This document shows, piece by piece, positions 1 through 6,898 of a stretch of DNA of 15,735 nt. The stretch covers positions 1 to 15,735 of the forward strand of contig JBHLQC010000025.1 of NCBI GenBank assembly GCA_048885185.1, written 5' to 3'. Origin of the DNA: Hermodarchaeum sp048885185 (lineage in GTDB: Archaea > Asgardarchaeota > Hermodarchaeia > Hermodarchaeales > Hermodarchaeaceae). Both the position numbers and the translations under genes were made by a program. Within the stretch, counting starts at the first letter, position 1. The number at the start of each line of letters is the position of its first letter. Below the pieces are notes generated by a model. That model was not told the origin of the DNA. It saw only the letters and a list, made by a program, of their open reading frames with translations, and did no database searches.

Positions 1-597
1 GAGACTCAACACCGACACGAACTGCTATCCGTGCGGACTGCAAAATGGATTGAGAGGATCTATGCTGAACGTAAGGAGAAGGAGATTGAGAACTTATTTG
101 TACAAGTCATTGAATTGGAACCAATGCGGGTTGCTAGCGTACGAGCACTTAGTGCAACACCAGAAACCGATGCTTGGGAAAAGATGCGGGCATGGGCTGA
201 GCCCCTAGGATTACTCGAAGACTTAGACAATCACCCAGTATTCGGTTTCAATAATCCAAATCCATCACCCGGTCAGAAAGAGTATGGATATGAGTTTTGG
301 ATTCGTATGGGCACCCTCTTCAAAGGCGAAGGTGAGATCAAGGCAAAAGATGCTGACGGCGGATTTTATGCTGTAACATCATGTAGGCTAGGCGAAGAAA
401 TGGAATCAGAGTTTACAAAGAAACATGGATACTTAGAGCCGTGGAAGAAACTGATAGAGTGGGTAGTACTGAGTGAGAAATATGAGATTGATGGGAGTCG
501 CCAGTCTCTTGAAAAAACTCGGAATCCAGGCGCTCCAGCAAAAGAGATTGTTCTCGATTTGTATCAGCCCATTAAGGAGGTCCAGAAATCCTCCTGA
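1..597 (+). CDS. GyrI-like ligand-binding domain protein (5' end outside window)
   Basis: The reading frame is open from base 1 to the TGA at 595-597, so the gene probably begins upstream. A GTG at 31 is the first in-frame start inside the window, but ten codons before it are also open. From about codon 40 the protein matches the GyrI-like/AraC effector-binding fold: the opening strand VQVIELEPMRVASVRAL, the conserved turn HPVFGFNNP, then EYGYEFWIRMG, GGFYAVTSCR and a C-terminal VLDLYQPI strand. Members of this family bind small molecules, either alone or fused to a DNA-binding head. The charged helix before the domain (residues like KWIERIYAERKEKEIENL) could be the end of a helix-turn-helix head or linker lying mostly outside the window; this is inference. 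The next gene is a close paralogue, so the two look like a tandem duplication. The ligand is unknown. Confidence 0.8.
   Translation, partial: ETQHRHELLSVRTAKWIERIYAERKEKEIENLFVQVIELEPMRVASVRALSATPETDAWEKMRAWAEPLGLLEDLDNHPVFGFNNPNPSPGQKEYGYEFWIRMGTLFKGEGEIKAKDADGGFYAVTSCRLGEEMESEFTKKHGYLEPWKKLIEWVVLSEKYEIDGSRQSLEKTRNPGAPAKEIVLDLYQPIKEVQKSS
575..595 (+). promoter_or_regulatory. Shine-Dalgarno-sequestering hairpin at the GyrI paralogue junction
   Basis: AGGAGG at 575-580 is the core of a near-perfect ribosome-binding site. CCTCCT at 590-595 is its exact complement, with a 9-nt loop between. The hairpin overlaps the last codons and stop of the upstream gene and lies just before ATG 602. A ribosome terminating at 595-597 would open it, which would give translational coupling of the two paralogues. 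The pairing is seen in the sequence; the coupling is inferred. Confidence 0.4.
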
Positions 598-601
598 GTG
601 T

Positions 602-1114
602 ATGTTTGAAATGGATGTGAAGAATATGGGAAGTAAAGAGATTCGGATTGTTCAGCTGGATCCGATGCGGGTAGCAAGCTTGCGCGTGATTAGTGTTACT
701 CCAGAGTTGGAGGCCTGGGCAAAGTTGCGAGCTTGGGCCGAGAAGAAAGGACTGTTGGGTGATCTAGACAAGCACCCCGTCTATGGCTTTAATGAGCCTC
801 CACCACAGCCAGGAAAACGTGAATATGGGTACGAGTTCTGGATTCAGGTGGGGGATGACATCGTGTCGGATGATGTAGTTGAAGTGAAGGAGGTTGAAGG
901 CGGCGAATACGCCGTAACGACGTGTGTGTTGAAGGAGGAATTGGAATCCGATTTCTTCAAAGAACACGGGATCTTGGAATCGTGGCATCGCATAGATGAA
1001 TGGGCAAAGACGAATGGCTACAAGTATCGAGGTCATCCGGGGCTGGAGAAAGCCCATGACCCTGATGCCGGTCCAGATCTTGTTTTGGATCTGTACTATC
1101 CGATTACCAAGTAG
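602..1114 (+). CDS. GyrI-like ligand-binding domain protein, paralogue of the preceding gene
   Basis: About 170 residues that align almost end to end with the upstream protein: IRIVQLDPMRVASLRV, HPVYGFNEP, REYGYEFWIQVG, GGEYAVTTC and LVLDLYYPI. No DNA-binding domain is visible, so this is a stand-alone GyrI-like ligand-binding protein that might sense or sequester a small molecule. The frame is open back to 473, but the ATG at 473 would overlap the previous gene by 125 bases and lies before any homology. ATG 602 is the first start after that stop, with ATG 611 and 626 as alternatives. A strong AAGGAGGT ribosome-binding site ends at 581, 20 nt before ATG 602, and could pair with a CCTCCT just downstream (see the hairpin entry). 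Translation may therefore be coupled to the upstream gene. Confidence 0.85.
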   Translation: MFEMDVKNMGSKEIRIVQLDPMRVASLRVISVTPELEAWAKLRAWAEKKGLLGDLDKHPVYGFNEPPPQPGKREYGYEFWIQVGDDIVSDDVVEVKEVEGGEYAVTTCVLKEELESDFFKEHGILESWHRIDEWAKTNGYKYRGHPGLEKAHDPDAGPDLVLDLYYPITK

Positions 1115-1164
1115 TGGATTCCATTGGTGCAAGAGTCAGATGAATGAAGGAGTTGATAGTGAGA

Positions 1165-1713
1165 ATGAAAAACGTAGATCTGGGTCAGCTTCGTTACGTG
1201 GAAGCGACCGAGGCTGATATTCCAGCCTTGACAGCGGTGATGACTCGGAGCTTTGATGATGATTCACAACGGTTCCGAGGTGAGCCCGAAGGAGGTCCTA
1301 ATGGATACAACAATGGAGGCTTCTTTCGACAGTTTATGCGTCCCGGTAATTGCTACAAAATCCTGCTGGGTGACATCTTAATCGGGGCGTTCATAGTGTT
1401 TCGAGATTATCCGGAAGAGGGATCAAATGTGCTGGGTACAATCTTCCTGGATCCCGAGTATCAGAATGTCGGCATTGGTTCGCAGGTAATGGAATACATT
1501 CATGATATATTTCCGGCAAAGCGGTGGGTGTTGGATACGCCGGAGTGGCATACTCGGAATCACCATTTCTATGAGAAGCTGGGTTATCAGAAAATCGGCG
1601 AACAAGAGGAACCCCATGCAGGCTTTACGCTCCGGATTTACCAGAAGAAGATGGATGAGCCCTCGCCGAAGGGTGGTGGTCGGGCGTTCATTGTCCTGTC
1701 TTGGGCCTTGTAA
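1165..1713 (+). CDS. GNAT-family N-acetyltransferase
   Basis: A single GNAT domain, the fold that transfers an acyl group from acetyl-CoA to an amine. It starts with the typical first strand LRYVEATEADIPALTAVM. The acetyl-CoA-binding motif A follows as GTIFLDPEYQNVGIGSQVME (Q-x-x-G-x-G type pyrophosphate loop). The C-terminal part, NHHFYEKLGYQKIGE, is the usual motif-B helix and strand. The tail after LRIYQKK (about 20 residues) is not part of the domain. The frame is open from ATG 1144, but an AAGGAG ribosome-binding site lies at 1147-1152 inside those codons. The real start is therefore probably GTG 1159 (6-nt spacing) or ATG 1165; I give ATG 1165. The substrate cannot be told from sequence. 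It follows the GyrI pair on the same strand. Confidence 0.85.
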   Translation: MKNVDLGQLRYVEATEADIPALTAVMTRSFDDDSQRFRGEPEGGPNGYNNGGFFRQFMRPGNCYKILLGDILIGAFIVFRDYPEEGSNVLGTIFLDPEYQNVGIGSQVMEYIHDIFPAKRWVLDTPEWHTRNHHFYEKLGYQKIGEQEEPHAGFTLRIYQKKMDEPSPKGGGRAFIVLSWAL

Positions 1714-1728
1714 CAGAATTACTTGGAT

Positions 1729-1794
1729 GAAGGGGTCCCTAATTATATAGAAGAGCGGATATGGGATGATTGTATGGGACCCCTTCGGGTTCCC
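1729..1794 (+). promoter_or_regulatory. Inverted repeat with alternative hairpins ahead of the DUF3795-type gene
   Basis: GAAGGGGTCCC at 1729-1739 is the perfect reverse complement of GGGACCCCTTC at 1776-1786 (11 bp, 36-nt spacer). The right arm can instead fold locally: GGGA 1776-1779 with TCCC 1791-1794, and CCC with GGG around a short TTC loop. The two structures use the same bases and cannot form together. They lie between the GNAT stop (1713) and the probable start at 1831, as in an attenuator or a protein-binding operator. The pairing is seen; the function is inferred. If translation starts at TTG 1723 the region would be coding. Confidence 0.35.
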
Positions 1795-1830
1795 AAGACT
1801 GAATTGGAAAACGGGTTGGGTGAAGACAGC

Positions 1831-2859
1831 ATGGTTGAAGTTGTATCAAAATGTGGGATGAATTGTGCTGGATGTCCGTGGTCACCGATTACACGAAAAG
1901 ATCTGCCACCAGAAGATTTTCCTGTGTTTGCTAAGCGTGCCAAAGCGATTCTGGGATTTACCCCGACGAAGAAACCCTGTTTATTGTGTTTGACACCTGA
2001 GGAAAAAATTCCAAAGGATGCAAAACATTGGCATGCAAATTTCCGTCGTGGGTGTCGGATTCGGCAATGTGTGATCAGGATGGGAATCAAGAACTGTGCG
2101 TATTGTTCCCGGTTTCCTTGTGATTTTGAGTTACAACATGCAGGTACGTGGACCCGGGAAACCTTTGAGAAGAGGATGGGTGAACCTATGTCCGATGAGG
2201 ATTATCGGACTTTTGTTGAGCCTTTTGAGGGTGTGAAACGTCTTCAGAAAATCCGATCAACCTTGTCACCGGATCAGATTGTCGAAGCGATCGTAGAAAA
2301 ACCCCTTACGCTGAAAGTCGTCGACTTTCCTGACTCCTTACCATACTCAGCCAAAGAGATTGAAGGTTTCAAGGCGGTTCATACTCTCTTGACAAGAATC
2401 AAGAAATCCTCGTTGGGTTTGAAAGACACTGATATTTTGCCACAGCAACACCGGCTGAAGGGCCGGATTAATCATCTTATTCGGTTTCTCTGGATTTTTG
2501 CTAGGTATGGAGTGTTCAAAGAGGAGAATGGTGGGTATCTTGTAGTCGAACCTGAGCCATATCTTGATAATAGGGGAAGCGAGTCAGGGCTTGGCACTTG
2601 GACTATAGTTCAAGATATCGTGTTAAAGAACCTCAAAAAATTTGGAGTGCATGGTGAACTTGTCGAATTAGCGGATGGATGGGCGACCCCTACTCAGAGT
2701 TTTCGAAAACAAGGGTGGAAAATGAAGCTCTTATTTGACAAAAAAATCGGTGGCATCACTTCTTTGAAGGCTATGAAAGGTTTTGCAACAAAATTGCATG
2801 CTAAGTACGGGAAACGGGCTCACCGCTATTTTAGAAATGCCGATATGCGTGTGCTATAG
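1831..2859 (+). CDS. Cysteine-rich DUF3795-type protein, probable metal binder
   Basis: Counted from ATG 1831, this protein of about 342 residues opens with the typical DUF3795 pattern CGMNCAGCPW (C8, C12, C15). Further cysteine sites follow: CLLC (C50, C53), C75, C80 and a NCAYCSRFPC cluster (C89, C92, C97). Ten cysteines in the first 100 residues suggest a zinc or iron-sulfur site; the family has no firmly assigned function that I know of. The C-terminal 240 residues have no cysteine clusters, are charged, and I do not recognise them, so this is longer than the short DUF3795 proteins. ATG 1831 is chosen because GGTGA at 1819-1823 is a good ribosome-binding site with 7-nt spacing and because family members begin shortly before the first CGxxC. 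The frame is open back to TTG 1723, which would add 36 residues. Confidence 0.75.
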   Translation: MVEVVSKCGMNCAGCPWSPITRKDLPPEDFPVFAKRAKAILGFTPTKKPCLLCLTPEEKIPKDAKHWHANFRRGCRIRQCVIRMGIKNCAYCSRFPCDFELQHAGTWTRETFEKRMGEPMSDEDYRTFVEPFEGVKRLQKIRSTLSPDQIVEAIVEKPLTLKVVDFPDSLPYSAKEIEGFKAVHTLLTRIKKSSLGLKDTDILPQQHRLKGRINHLIRFLWIFARYGVFKEENGGYLVVEPEPYLDNRGSESGLGTWTIVQDIVLKNLKKFGVHGELVELADGWATPTQSFRKQGWKMKLLFDKKIGGITSLKAMKGFATKLHAKYGKRAHRYFRNADMRVL

Positions 2860-2948
2860 GGGTTAAATAACTGGCTCACCTCGAAAGGATGCTAGTTTTG
2901 ATAAGACCTTTTTTCCAAGAATTGGAACTCATGGCTCAACCGACTATC

Positions 2949-2954
2949 TTTAAG
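2949..2954 (+). promoter_or_regulatory. Candidate TATA-like box for the aldehyde dehydrogenase gene
   Basis: The T/A-rich CTTTAAGG segment lies about 60 nt before ATG 3013. An archaeal-type start would fall near 2975-2980, leaving a 35-nt leader that contains the right arm of the inverted repeat described next. The rest of the 2860-3012 gap includes a T6 run at about 2909-2914, which may end the upstream transcript. No other gene is visible there. Confidence 0.25.
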
Positions 2955-3007
2955 GAGTTATTCACAACTCTTTTTACTACAGAAAATTGCTGTTACTGAG
3001 TTGTGAA
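2955..3007 (+). promoter_or_regulatory. Inverted repeat and competing terminator-like hairpin before mmsA
   Basis: TTCACAACTC (2961-2970) is the perfect reverse complement of GAGTTGTGAA (2998-3007), with a 27-nt spacer, ending 5 nt before the ATG. The left arm also fits a small local hairpin: GAGTT 2955-2959 with AACTC 2966-2970, directly followed by TTTTT, which resembles an intrinsic terminator. The layout suits either a repressor operator with two half-sites 37 bp apart or a terminator/antiterminator switch. The pairing is seen; the role is inferred. Confidence 0.4.
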
Positions 3008-3012
3008 CTTCC

Positions 3013-4467
3013 ATGAAGGGAGAAGTTGTCAAGAATTATATTAACGGGCGTTGGGTTGAGTCAAAGTCAAAAGAAACCCGTGATGTTATTAACCCGGCAA
3101 CAGGTGAGCTGTTAGCCAAAACACCTATGTCTACTGCTGAGGAAGCCCAGGAGGCGATTGAAGCAGCAAAAAAAGCTTTTGAGCGGTGGCGGTCAACACC
3201 TGCCCAGACCCGGATTCGCTATCTATATCGTTTCCGGAATTTGCTTGAAGATCATTTTGAAGAGCTCTCGAAGACCATTACCACTGAACATGGTAAAATT
3301 CTCGATGAGGCGCGTGGTGAATATCGCCGTGCAGTTGAAAACGTTGAAGCGGCTGCTAGTATTCCTTCACTTCAAATGGGGTACAATTTCGAAGATATAG
3401 CAGCAGGAATCGATGAAATGGTGATCAAACAACCCCTGGGAGTGTTCTTCTGTGTGGCACCGTTTAATTTCCCGGGGATGGTTCCGACATGGTTTTGGCC
3501 ATTTGCTATTGCGTGTGGGAACACGTATATTGTGAAACCATCCGAGCAAGTTCCGTTAAGCCAGATTCGACAGTTTGAATTAATCGATAAGACTGGATTT
3601 CCAAAAGGTGTGATGAATCTGGTCAATGGTGGACCCGAAGTGGTAAATGCTCTCATTGAAAGCCCTGATACTGTTGGGATGTCATTTGTCGGTTCTACAC
3701 CGATTGGTAAATTACTCTACAAGAAATGTGGCGAACATGGCAAACGTGCACAGGTCCAAGCTGGGGCGAAAAATTTCATCACAGTGATGCCAGATGCCAA
3801 CATCGAAAGGACTGTTCCAAATCTGATGAGCTCTTTCTTTGGAAATACAGGGCAGCGATGTCTGAGTGGAGCAGTTTTGCTTGCTGTGGGAGAGGTGTAC
3901 AAATCTCTCAAAGAAGCTGTTGTGAAAGCCGCCAAAGAACTGGTTATTGGCGATGGGTTGAACGAAGATGTGCATATGGGCCCTATTGCCACGAAAGCTG
4001 CTCTGAAACGAGTATTGGGTTACATTGAAACGGGAATCAAAGAAGGCGCTGAGCTCATTTTGGATGGACGGAATGTCAAAGTTAAGGATTATCCGAATGG
4101 TCTCTTCATTGGTCCCAACATCTTTGACAAAGTTAAACCAGAGATGAAGATAGCTAAGGAGGAGATCTTTGGTCCGGTTATGTCGATTATCCAAGTGAAA
4201 GATTTGGACGAAGCCATAGACATCATCCATGCCAACCCACATGGGAATGCATCCTCAGTTTTTACTTCGAGTGGAAAAGTAGCCCGAGACTATCAATACC
4301 GAGTTAGGGCTGGGAATATCGGTATCAACATTGGCATTGTGGCTCCGATTGCCACTTTTCCGTTTTCAGGCATGAAGGATTCCTTCTTCGGTGATTTGCA
4401 TGGACAGGGAAAGGATGCCGTAGACTTCTTCACAGAAAATAAAGTAGTCATTACGCGGTGGTTCTAG
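3013..4467 (+). CDS. mmsA: Methylmalonate-semialdehyde-type aldehyde dehydrogenase (CoA-acylating)
   Basis: A full-length 484-residue ALDH-superfamily protein. Family members oxidise methylmalonate or malonate semialdehyde with NAD and CoA to propionyl- or acetyl-CoA, in valine, beta-alanine or inositol breakdown. The N-terminus YINGRWVESKSKETRDVINPATGEL and the cofactor region APFNFPGMVPTWFWPFAIACGNTYIVKPSE fit this class. The catalytic cysteine is in FFGNTGQRCLSG (C283). The sequence reads QAGAKN where ordinary ALDHs have the general-base glutamate (ELGGK). Loss of that glutamate is a hallmark of the CoA-dependent MMSDH class. The tail TENKVVITRWF also fits. The start at ATG 3013 is supported by homology beginning immediately. 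The in-vivo substrate is not proven; a related semialdehyde is possible. It probably forms an operon with the ferritin-like gene 6 nt downstream. Confidence 0.9.
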   Translation: MKGEVVKNYINGRWVESKSKETRDVINPATGELLAKTPMSTAEEAQEAIEAAKKAFERWRSTPAQTRIRYLYRFRNLLEDHFEELSKTITTEHGKILDEARGEYRRAVENVEAAASIPSLQMGYNFEDIAAGIDEMVIKQPLGVFFCVAPFNFPGMVPTWFWPFAIACGNTYIVKPSEQVPLSQIRQFELIDKTGFPKGVMNLVNGGPEVVNALIESPDTVGMSFVGSTPIGKLLYKKCGEHGKRAQVQAGAKNFITVMPDANIERTVPNLMSSFFGNTGQRCLSGAVLLAVGEVYKSLKEAVVKAAKELVIGDGLNEDVHMGPIATKAALKRVLGYIETGIKEGAELILDGRNVKVKDYPNGLFIGPNIFDKVKPEMKIAKEEIFGPVMSIIQVKDLDEAIDIIHANPHGNASSVFTSSGKVARDYQYRVRAGNIGINIGIVAPIATFPFSGMKDSFFGDLHGQGKDAVDFFTENKVVITRWF

Positions 4468-4473
4468 CCTGAA

Positions 4474-4926
4474 ATGGAAGGTGATACATTGGAACTCGGA
4501 ACCTTTGGTGCAGTCGTTAAATTTGCCCTTGAATTGGAGGCTATGGCAGCAGCATTTTATGAAACGGCTTCTGCAATCACATCAACTGAGCAATTGAAAA
4601 TTCCTTTTGAAGCGTATATTCAGAAACGACTGTTGCGGATGGAGACTCTGAAACGGCTTCGACGTGAAAACACGACAGAAATGATTCTTGAACCGATTCA
4701 CGGATTGCAAGACGAAGATTACAGAGTGAAATCTGAATGCCCTGAAGGCTGTCCTGATGAGGAGCTGTTGAAACTTGCATCCCAGTTAGAAGAGAGGAAT
4801 CAGAAATTTTACCAGGATGCTGCGAAGAAAATCGAGTTCTTGATTGAACCTGCTGACATCTTTGAGCGCTTTGCTGAAGAAAATGGTGATAACGCCCAGT
4901 CAATTCAGAAAATTAAATCATCGTAA
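4474..4926 (+). CDS. Ferritin-like four-helix protein lacking canonical iron ligands
   Basis: A 150-residue, mostly helical protein with two repeats of the rubrerythrin/ferritin-like helix pair. First-helix segments are ELEAMAAAFYETAS and LEERNQKFYQDAA. Second-helix segments are FEAYIQKRLLRMETLKRL and FERFAEENGDNAQSIQKI. In iron-binding relatives each second helix carries an ExxH motif (EEEREHxxxL type). Here those read KRLLRM and ENGDN, so both histidines are absent. It may therefore be a structural or partner protein rather than a diiron enzyme. It lies 6 nt after mmsA, with no room for a separate promoter, so it is probably co-transcribed. GGTGAT at 4480-4485 lies inside the first codons and could serve a TTG start at 4489, five residues shorter. 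Its role beside an aldehyde dehydrogenase is unknown. Confidence 0.75.
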   Translation: MEGDTLELGTFGAVVKFALELEAMAAAFYETASAITSTEQLKIPFEAYIQKRLLRMETLKRLRRENTTEMILEPIHGLQDEDYRVKSECPEGCPDEELLKLASQLEERNQKFYQDAAKKIEFLIEPADIFERFAEENGDNAQSIQKIKSS

Positions 4927-4935
4927 CTGCTAAAG

Positions 4936-6273
4936 TTAGAGTAGATTCTTCAACGCTTTTAGGGCGATTTTTTCTGCTTCATAAATCTCTGCGAATCGAG
5001 TACTCATGTCCTGAAATAAGGCGATGAGTTCTTTCTCAGTTAATGGAAACGTTTCTGACACTTCTGCTCGAATGGTTTGAATTTTCATCGCCGCAGCGTC
5101 TAATCGCTTCTTCGCTGCTTCACCATGTATTTTGAAAAGCGCATTCCATTCTTGGGCAGTGCGTCGTGCTGCTTGGAGTTGGGGAGTATCGTCAGGGAGG
5201 GCTTCGACACTGAGATCATCCCACATGATTCCGATATTTGCAAACTGATTGGCAATTTTACAGAGCTGAGGTTTTTTCAGGATGTCACTGGCTTCTTGGA
5301 GGAAATCGCTATAGGATGAGCGGAGAGCTCCACCGTCGCTGTTGTGGAAGGTAATCTGGGCGTGGAGCCGTGTGAGGGTGTCAAAGAGTTGCCAGCCTTC
5401 GTTAAAGAGGGTGAGCCAACCACGTTTTGCGGTGGGATTCGCCAGTGTCTTGGCTATAGCGTTCCAGGTTTCGACGCGAAGATTGGCGCCTGATACGACA
5501 CTTTTTTCATGGAGGAGGCTTTCAACACAATCGTGTATTCCGGCACGAACTGCTTGATGCAGATTTGTGATTTTTGATGGAGGATCTAATACAAGACCTG
5601 TGTTTTTTCGACTTTTGATTATGCCCCGTGAGAGGTTGAACTGTGGAATGGTGAGTGTATGGGGTTTGGTGCTCGAATCGGTGAGAAGCACCTGGTTTGA
5701 TTCTTCCTCAAATCCGTAAATGATTGTGAGATTGTGATTGATCCACGGATATGGAAGAGTGAAGTAGGGAAGGAAACTCACATGTTCATCGTATAAGAGA
5801 AGTGGAAAGAAGTTTGGATCTTGGATGTACTGTTCTTTGACTTCCCGTCGCATATATTGGCTATGCCAGACTGAAAGAGATGTGATAACTGGTTTACCTG
5901 ATTTCAATGATTCAAGGAGGAATTCGTTAGCGCGATCTTTGCTTGCGGTTTCTTTGACTGTGAGTGTTACTCCAAGCCGATTGGCAATCTTTGGAAGAAG
6001 ACTCTCTTCATTCTTGTCAATGTAGTTCTTCACATGGTGAAAGCGGAGGTACAGTTTTGCTTTTCGTGGGCGTGAAGGGTCAATGGGTGTGAAAGCCCAA
6101 GTAGCATATTCAGCACCAAGTCCACCACCAATGCCCATGAGTAGGGCCTCGGTGAATGGCTCTCGAGTGTGCGGTGCTACGACACCTTCATAGTCGAGAA
6201 TATTGCGTATTGCCCCAGCGGTTCGTTCTGTTGTACCAAACTGGGAAAACCCTTCAACTTTCAAATTCGACAA
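4936..6273 (-). CDS. BtrH N-terminal / DUF4872-like protein
   Basis: A 445-residue protein that resembles the BtrH_N plus DUF4872 architecture. The N-terminal block TAGAIRNILDYEGV, followed by EALLMGIGGGLGAEYATWAF, is the signature of that family, whose best-known member is the acyltransferase BtrH of butirosin biosynthesis. The middle keeps a papain-like pattern: KPVITSLSVWHSQY, then NHNLTIIYGFEEESNQVLLTDSS (an HxxxIxG strand and a terminal D). The C-terminal half is helical and charged, as in DUF4872. The N-terminal cysteine expected before the first helix is not present: the segment reads GTTERT, and the only cysteines are far downstream. The start is TTG 6273. TTG 6264 is an alternative, with AGAAAGG at 6274-6280 spaced 9 nt. 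It is convergent with the ferritin-like gene (9 nt apart) and divergent from the next gene. Confidence 0.65.
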   Translation of the reverse strand: MSNLKVEGFSQFGTTERTAGAIRNILDYEGVVAPHTREPFTEALLMGIGGGLGAEYATWAFTPIDPSRPRKAKLYLRFHHVKNYIDKNEESLLPKIANRLGVTLTVKETASKDRANEFLLESLKSGKPVITSLSVWHSQYMRREVKEQYIQDPNFFPLLLYDEHVSFLPYFTLPYPWINHNLTIIYGFEEESNQVLLTDSSTKPHTLTIPQFNLSRGIIKSRKNTGLVLDPPSKITNLHQAVRAGIHDCVESLLHEKSVVSGANLRVETWNAIAKTLANPTAKRGWLTLFNEGWQLFDTLTRLHAQITFHNSDGGALRSSYSDFLQEASDILKKPQLCKIANQFANIGIMWDDLSVEALPDDTPQLQAARRTAQEWNALFKIHGEAAKKRLDAAAMKIQTIRAEVSETFPLTEKELIALFQDMSTRFAEIYEAEKIALKALKNLL

Positions 6274-6300
6274 CCTTTCTAACTAGTAGAATAAGCGAGA

Positions 6301-6326
6301 ACTCAAGATATTAGAATCTTATGAGT
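6301..6326. promoter_or_regulatory. Imperfect palindrome in the divergent intergenic region
   Basis: ACTCAAGAT (6301-6309) faces ATCTTATGAGT (6316-6326), complementary except for a 2-nt bulge. It lies between the divergent starts at 6273 and 6375 (101 nt), where a shared operator would be expected. An A/T-rich TAATATC stretch overlaps it on the minus strand and could be a promoter element for the BtrH-like gene. Nothing else is recognisable in this gap. Confidence 0.25.
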
Positions 6327-6374
6327 CCATAGCTTGTTGAGATAGTGTAAAAGTTCCAAAGGGAAACTGATCTT

Positions 6375-6827
6375 ATGGTGGAACATGAAGCATACCAACG
6401 GATGTTGAATCGAGACCAAAAACCAACCGAGACTGACATAATCACCTTCATATCTAATGCTGAAGCAATTTCAGCGTGGAACCAAATTCAGGAATACCTG
6501 GAAATCCACTACGATTTGCTAATAGAAACCATCTACTATGGGGATAATTATGGCTGGGTCGTACGATATCGAAAAAGCGGACGCACAATCGTATCACTCT
6601 TCCCTGAAAAGGATAGTTTCAGTTTCCTGATTGTATATGGTAAAAAGGAGATTGACAAATTTTCTGCTCAAGAATCCGAGTTTCTGCCAGACATCGTAGA
6701 GATATTTCAAAACACCAAGAAGTTACATGATGGGAAGTGGCTATGGATACGGGTCACTGATTCAACAAATCTCGAGGATCTGAAAAAATTACTCGCAATA
6801 AAACGTAGACCAAAGAAACTAGATTAA
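6375..6827 (+). CDS. DUF3788-family protein
   Basis: A 150-residue soluble protein matching the DUF3788 family along its length. The recognisable run is AWNQIQEYLEIHYDLLIETIYYG, then YGWVVRYRKSGRTIVSLFPEKDSFSFLIVYGKKE, DGKWLWIRVTD and LEDLKKLLAIKRRPKK. The alternating strand pattern is that of a small alpha/beta domain, often found in proteins with a YdhG-like fold. No catalytic residues are established for the family. The start at ATG 6375 lies after AAGGGAAACTGAT, with a weak ribosome-binding site at about 6359-6363. No signal peptide or membrane segment is seen. It is divergent from the BtrH-like gene, with which it may share control, and ends at a strong hairpin terminator. Confidence 0.75.
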   Translation: MVEHEAYQRMLNRDQKPTETDIITFISNAEAISAWNQIQEYLEIHYDLLIETIYYGDNYGWVVRYRKSGRTIVSLFPEKDSFSFLIVYGKKEIDKFSAQESEFLPDIVEIFQNTKKLHDGKWLWIRVTDSTNLEDLKKLLAIKRRPKKLD

Positions 6828-6838
6828 ACCAAATATCG

Positions 6839-6890
6839 AAAAAAAATAAGATTAGAGGCTAGAAGTAGTTCTTCTAGTCCTCTTCTTTGT
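6839..6890. terminator. Bidirectional hairpin terminator between convergent genes
   Basis: AGAGG (6854-6858) plus CTAGAAG (6859-6865) pairs with CTTCTAG (6871-6877) and CCTCT (6879-6883): 12 base pairs with a single bulged T and a 5-nt loop. An A8 run at 6839-6846 precedes it, giving U8 on the minus strand. A T-rich TCTTCTTT stretch follows on the plus strand. It lies exactly between the plus-strand DUF3788 gene (stop 6827) and the minus-strand PH-like gene (stop 6899). Confidence 0.75.
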
Positions 6891-6898
6891 GGTTGTTA

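Noticed and set aside
473..601. N-terminal extension of the second GyrI-like protein from ATG 473
   Set aside because: It would overlap the preceding conserved gene by 125 bases in another frame, and its residues show no relation to the domain.
3712..4242. Long open frame of 176 codons on the minus strand opposite the aldehyde dehydrogenase gene
   Set aside because: It lies entirely antisense to a well-supported conserved protein, has low-complexity His/Phe/Asn-rich sequence and no recognisable domain, so it is a shadow frame.
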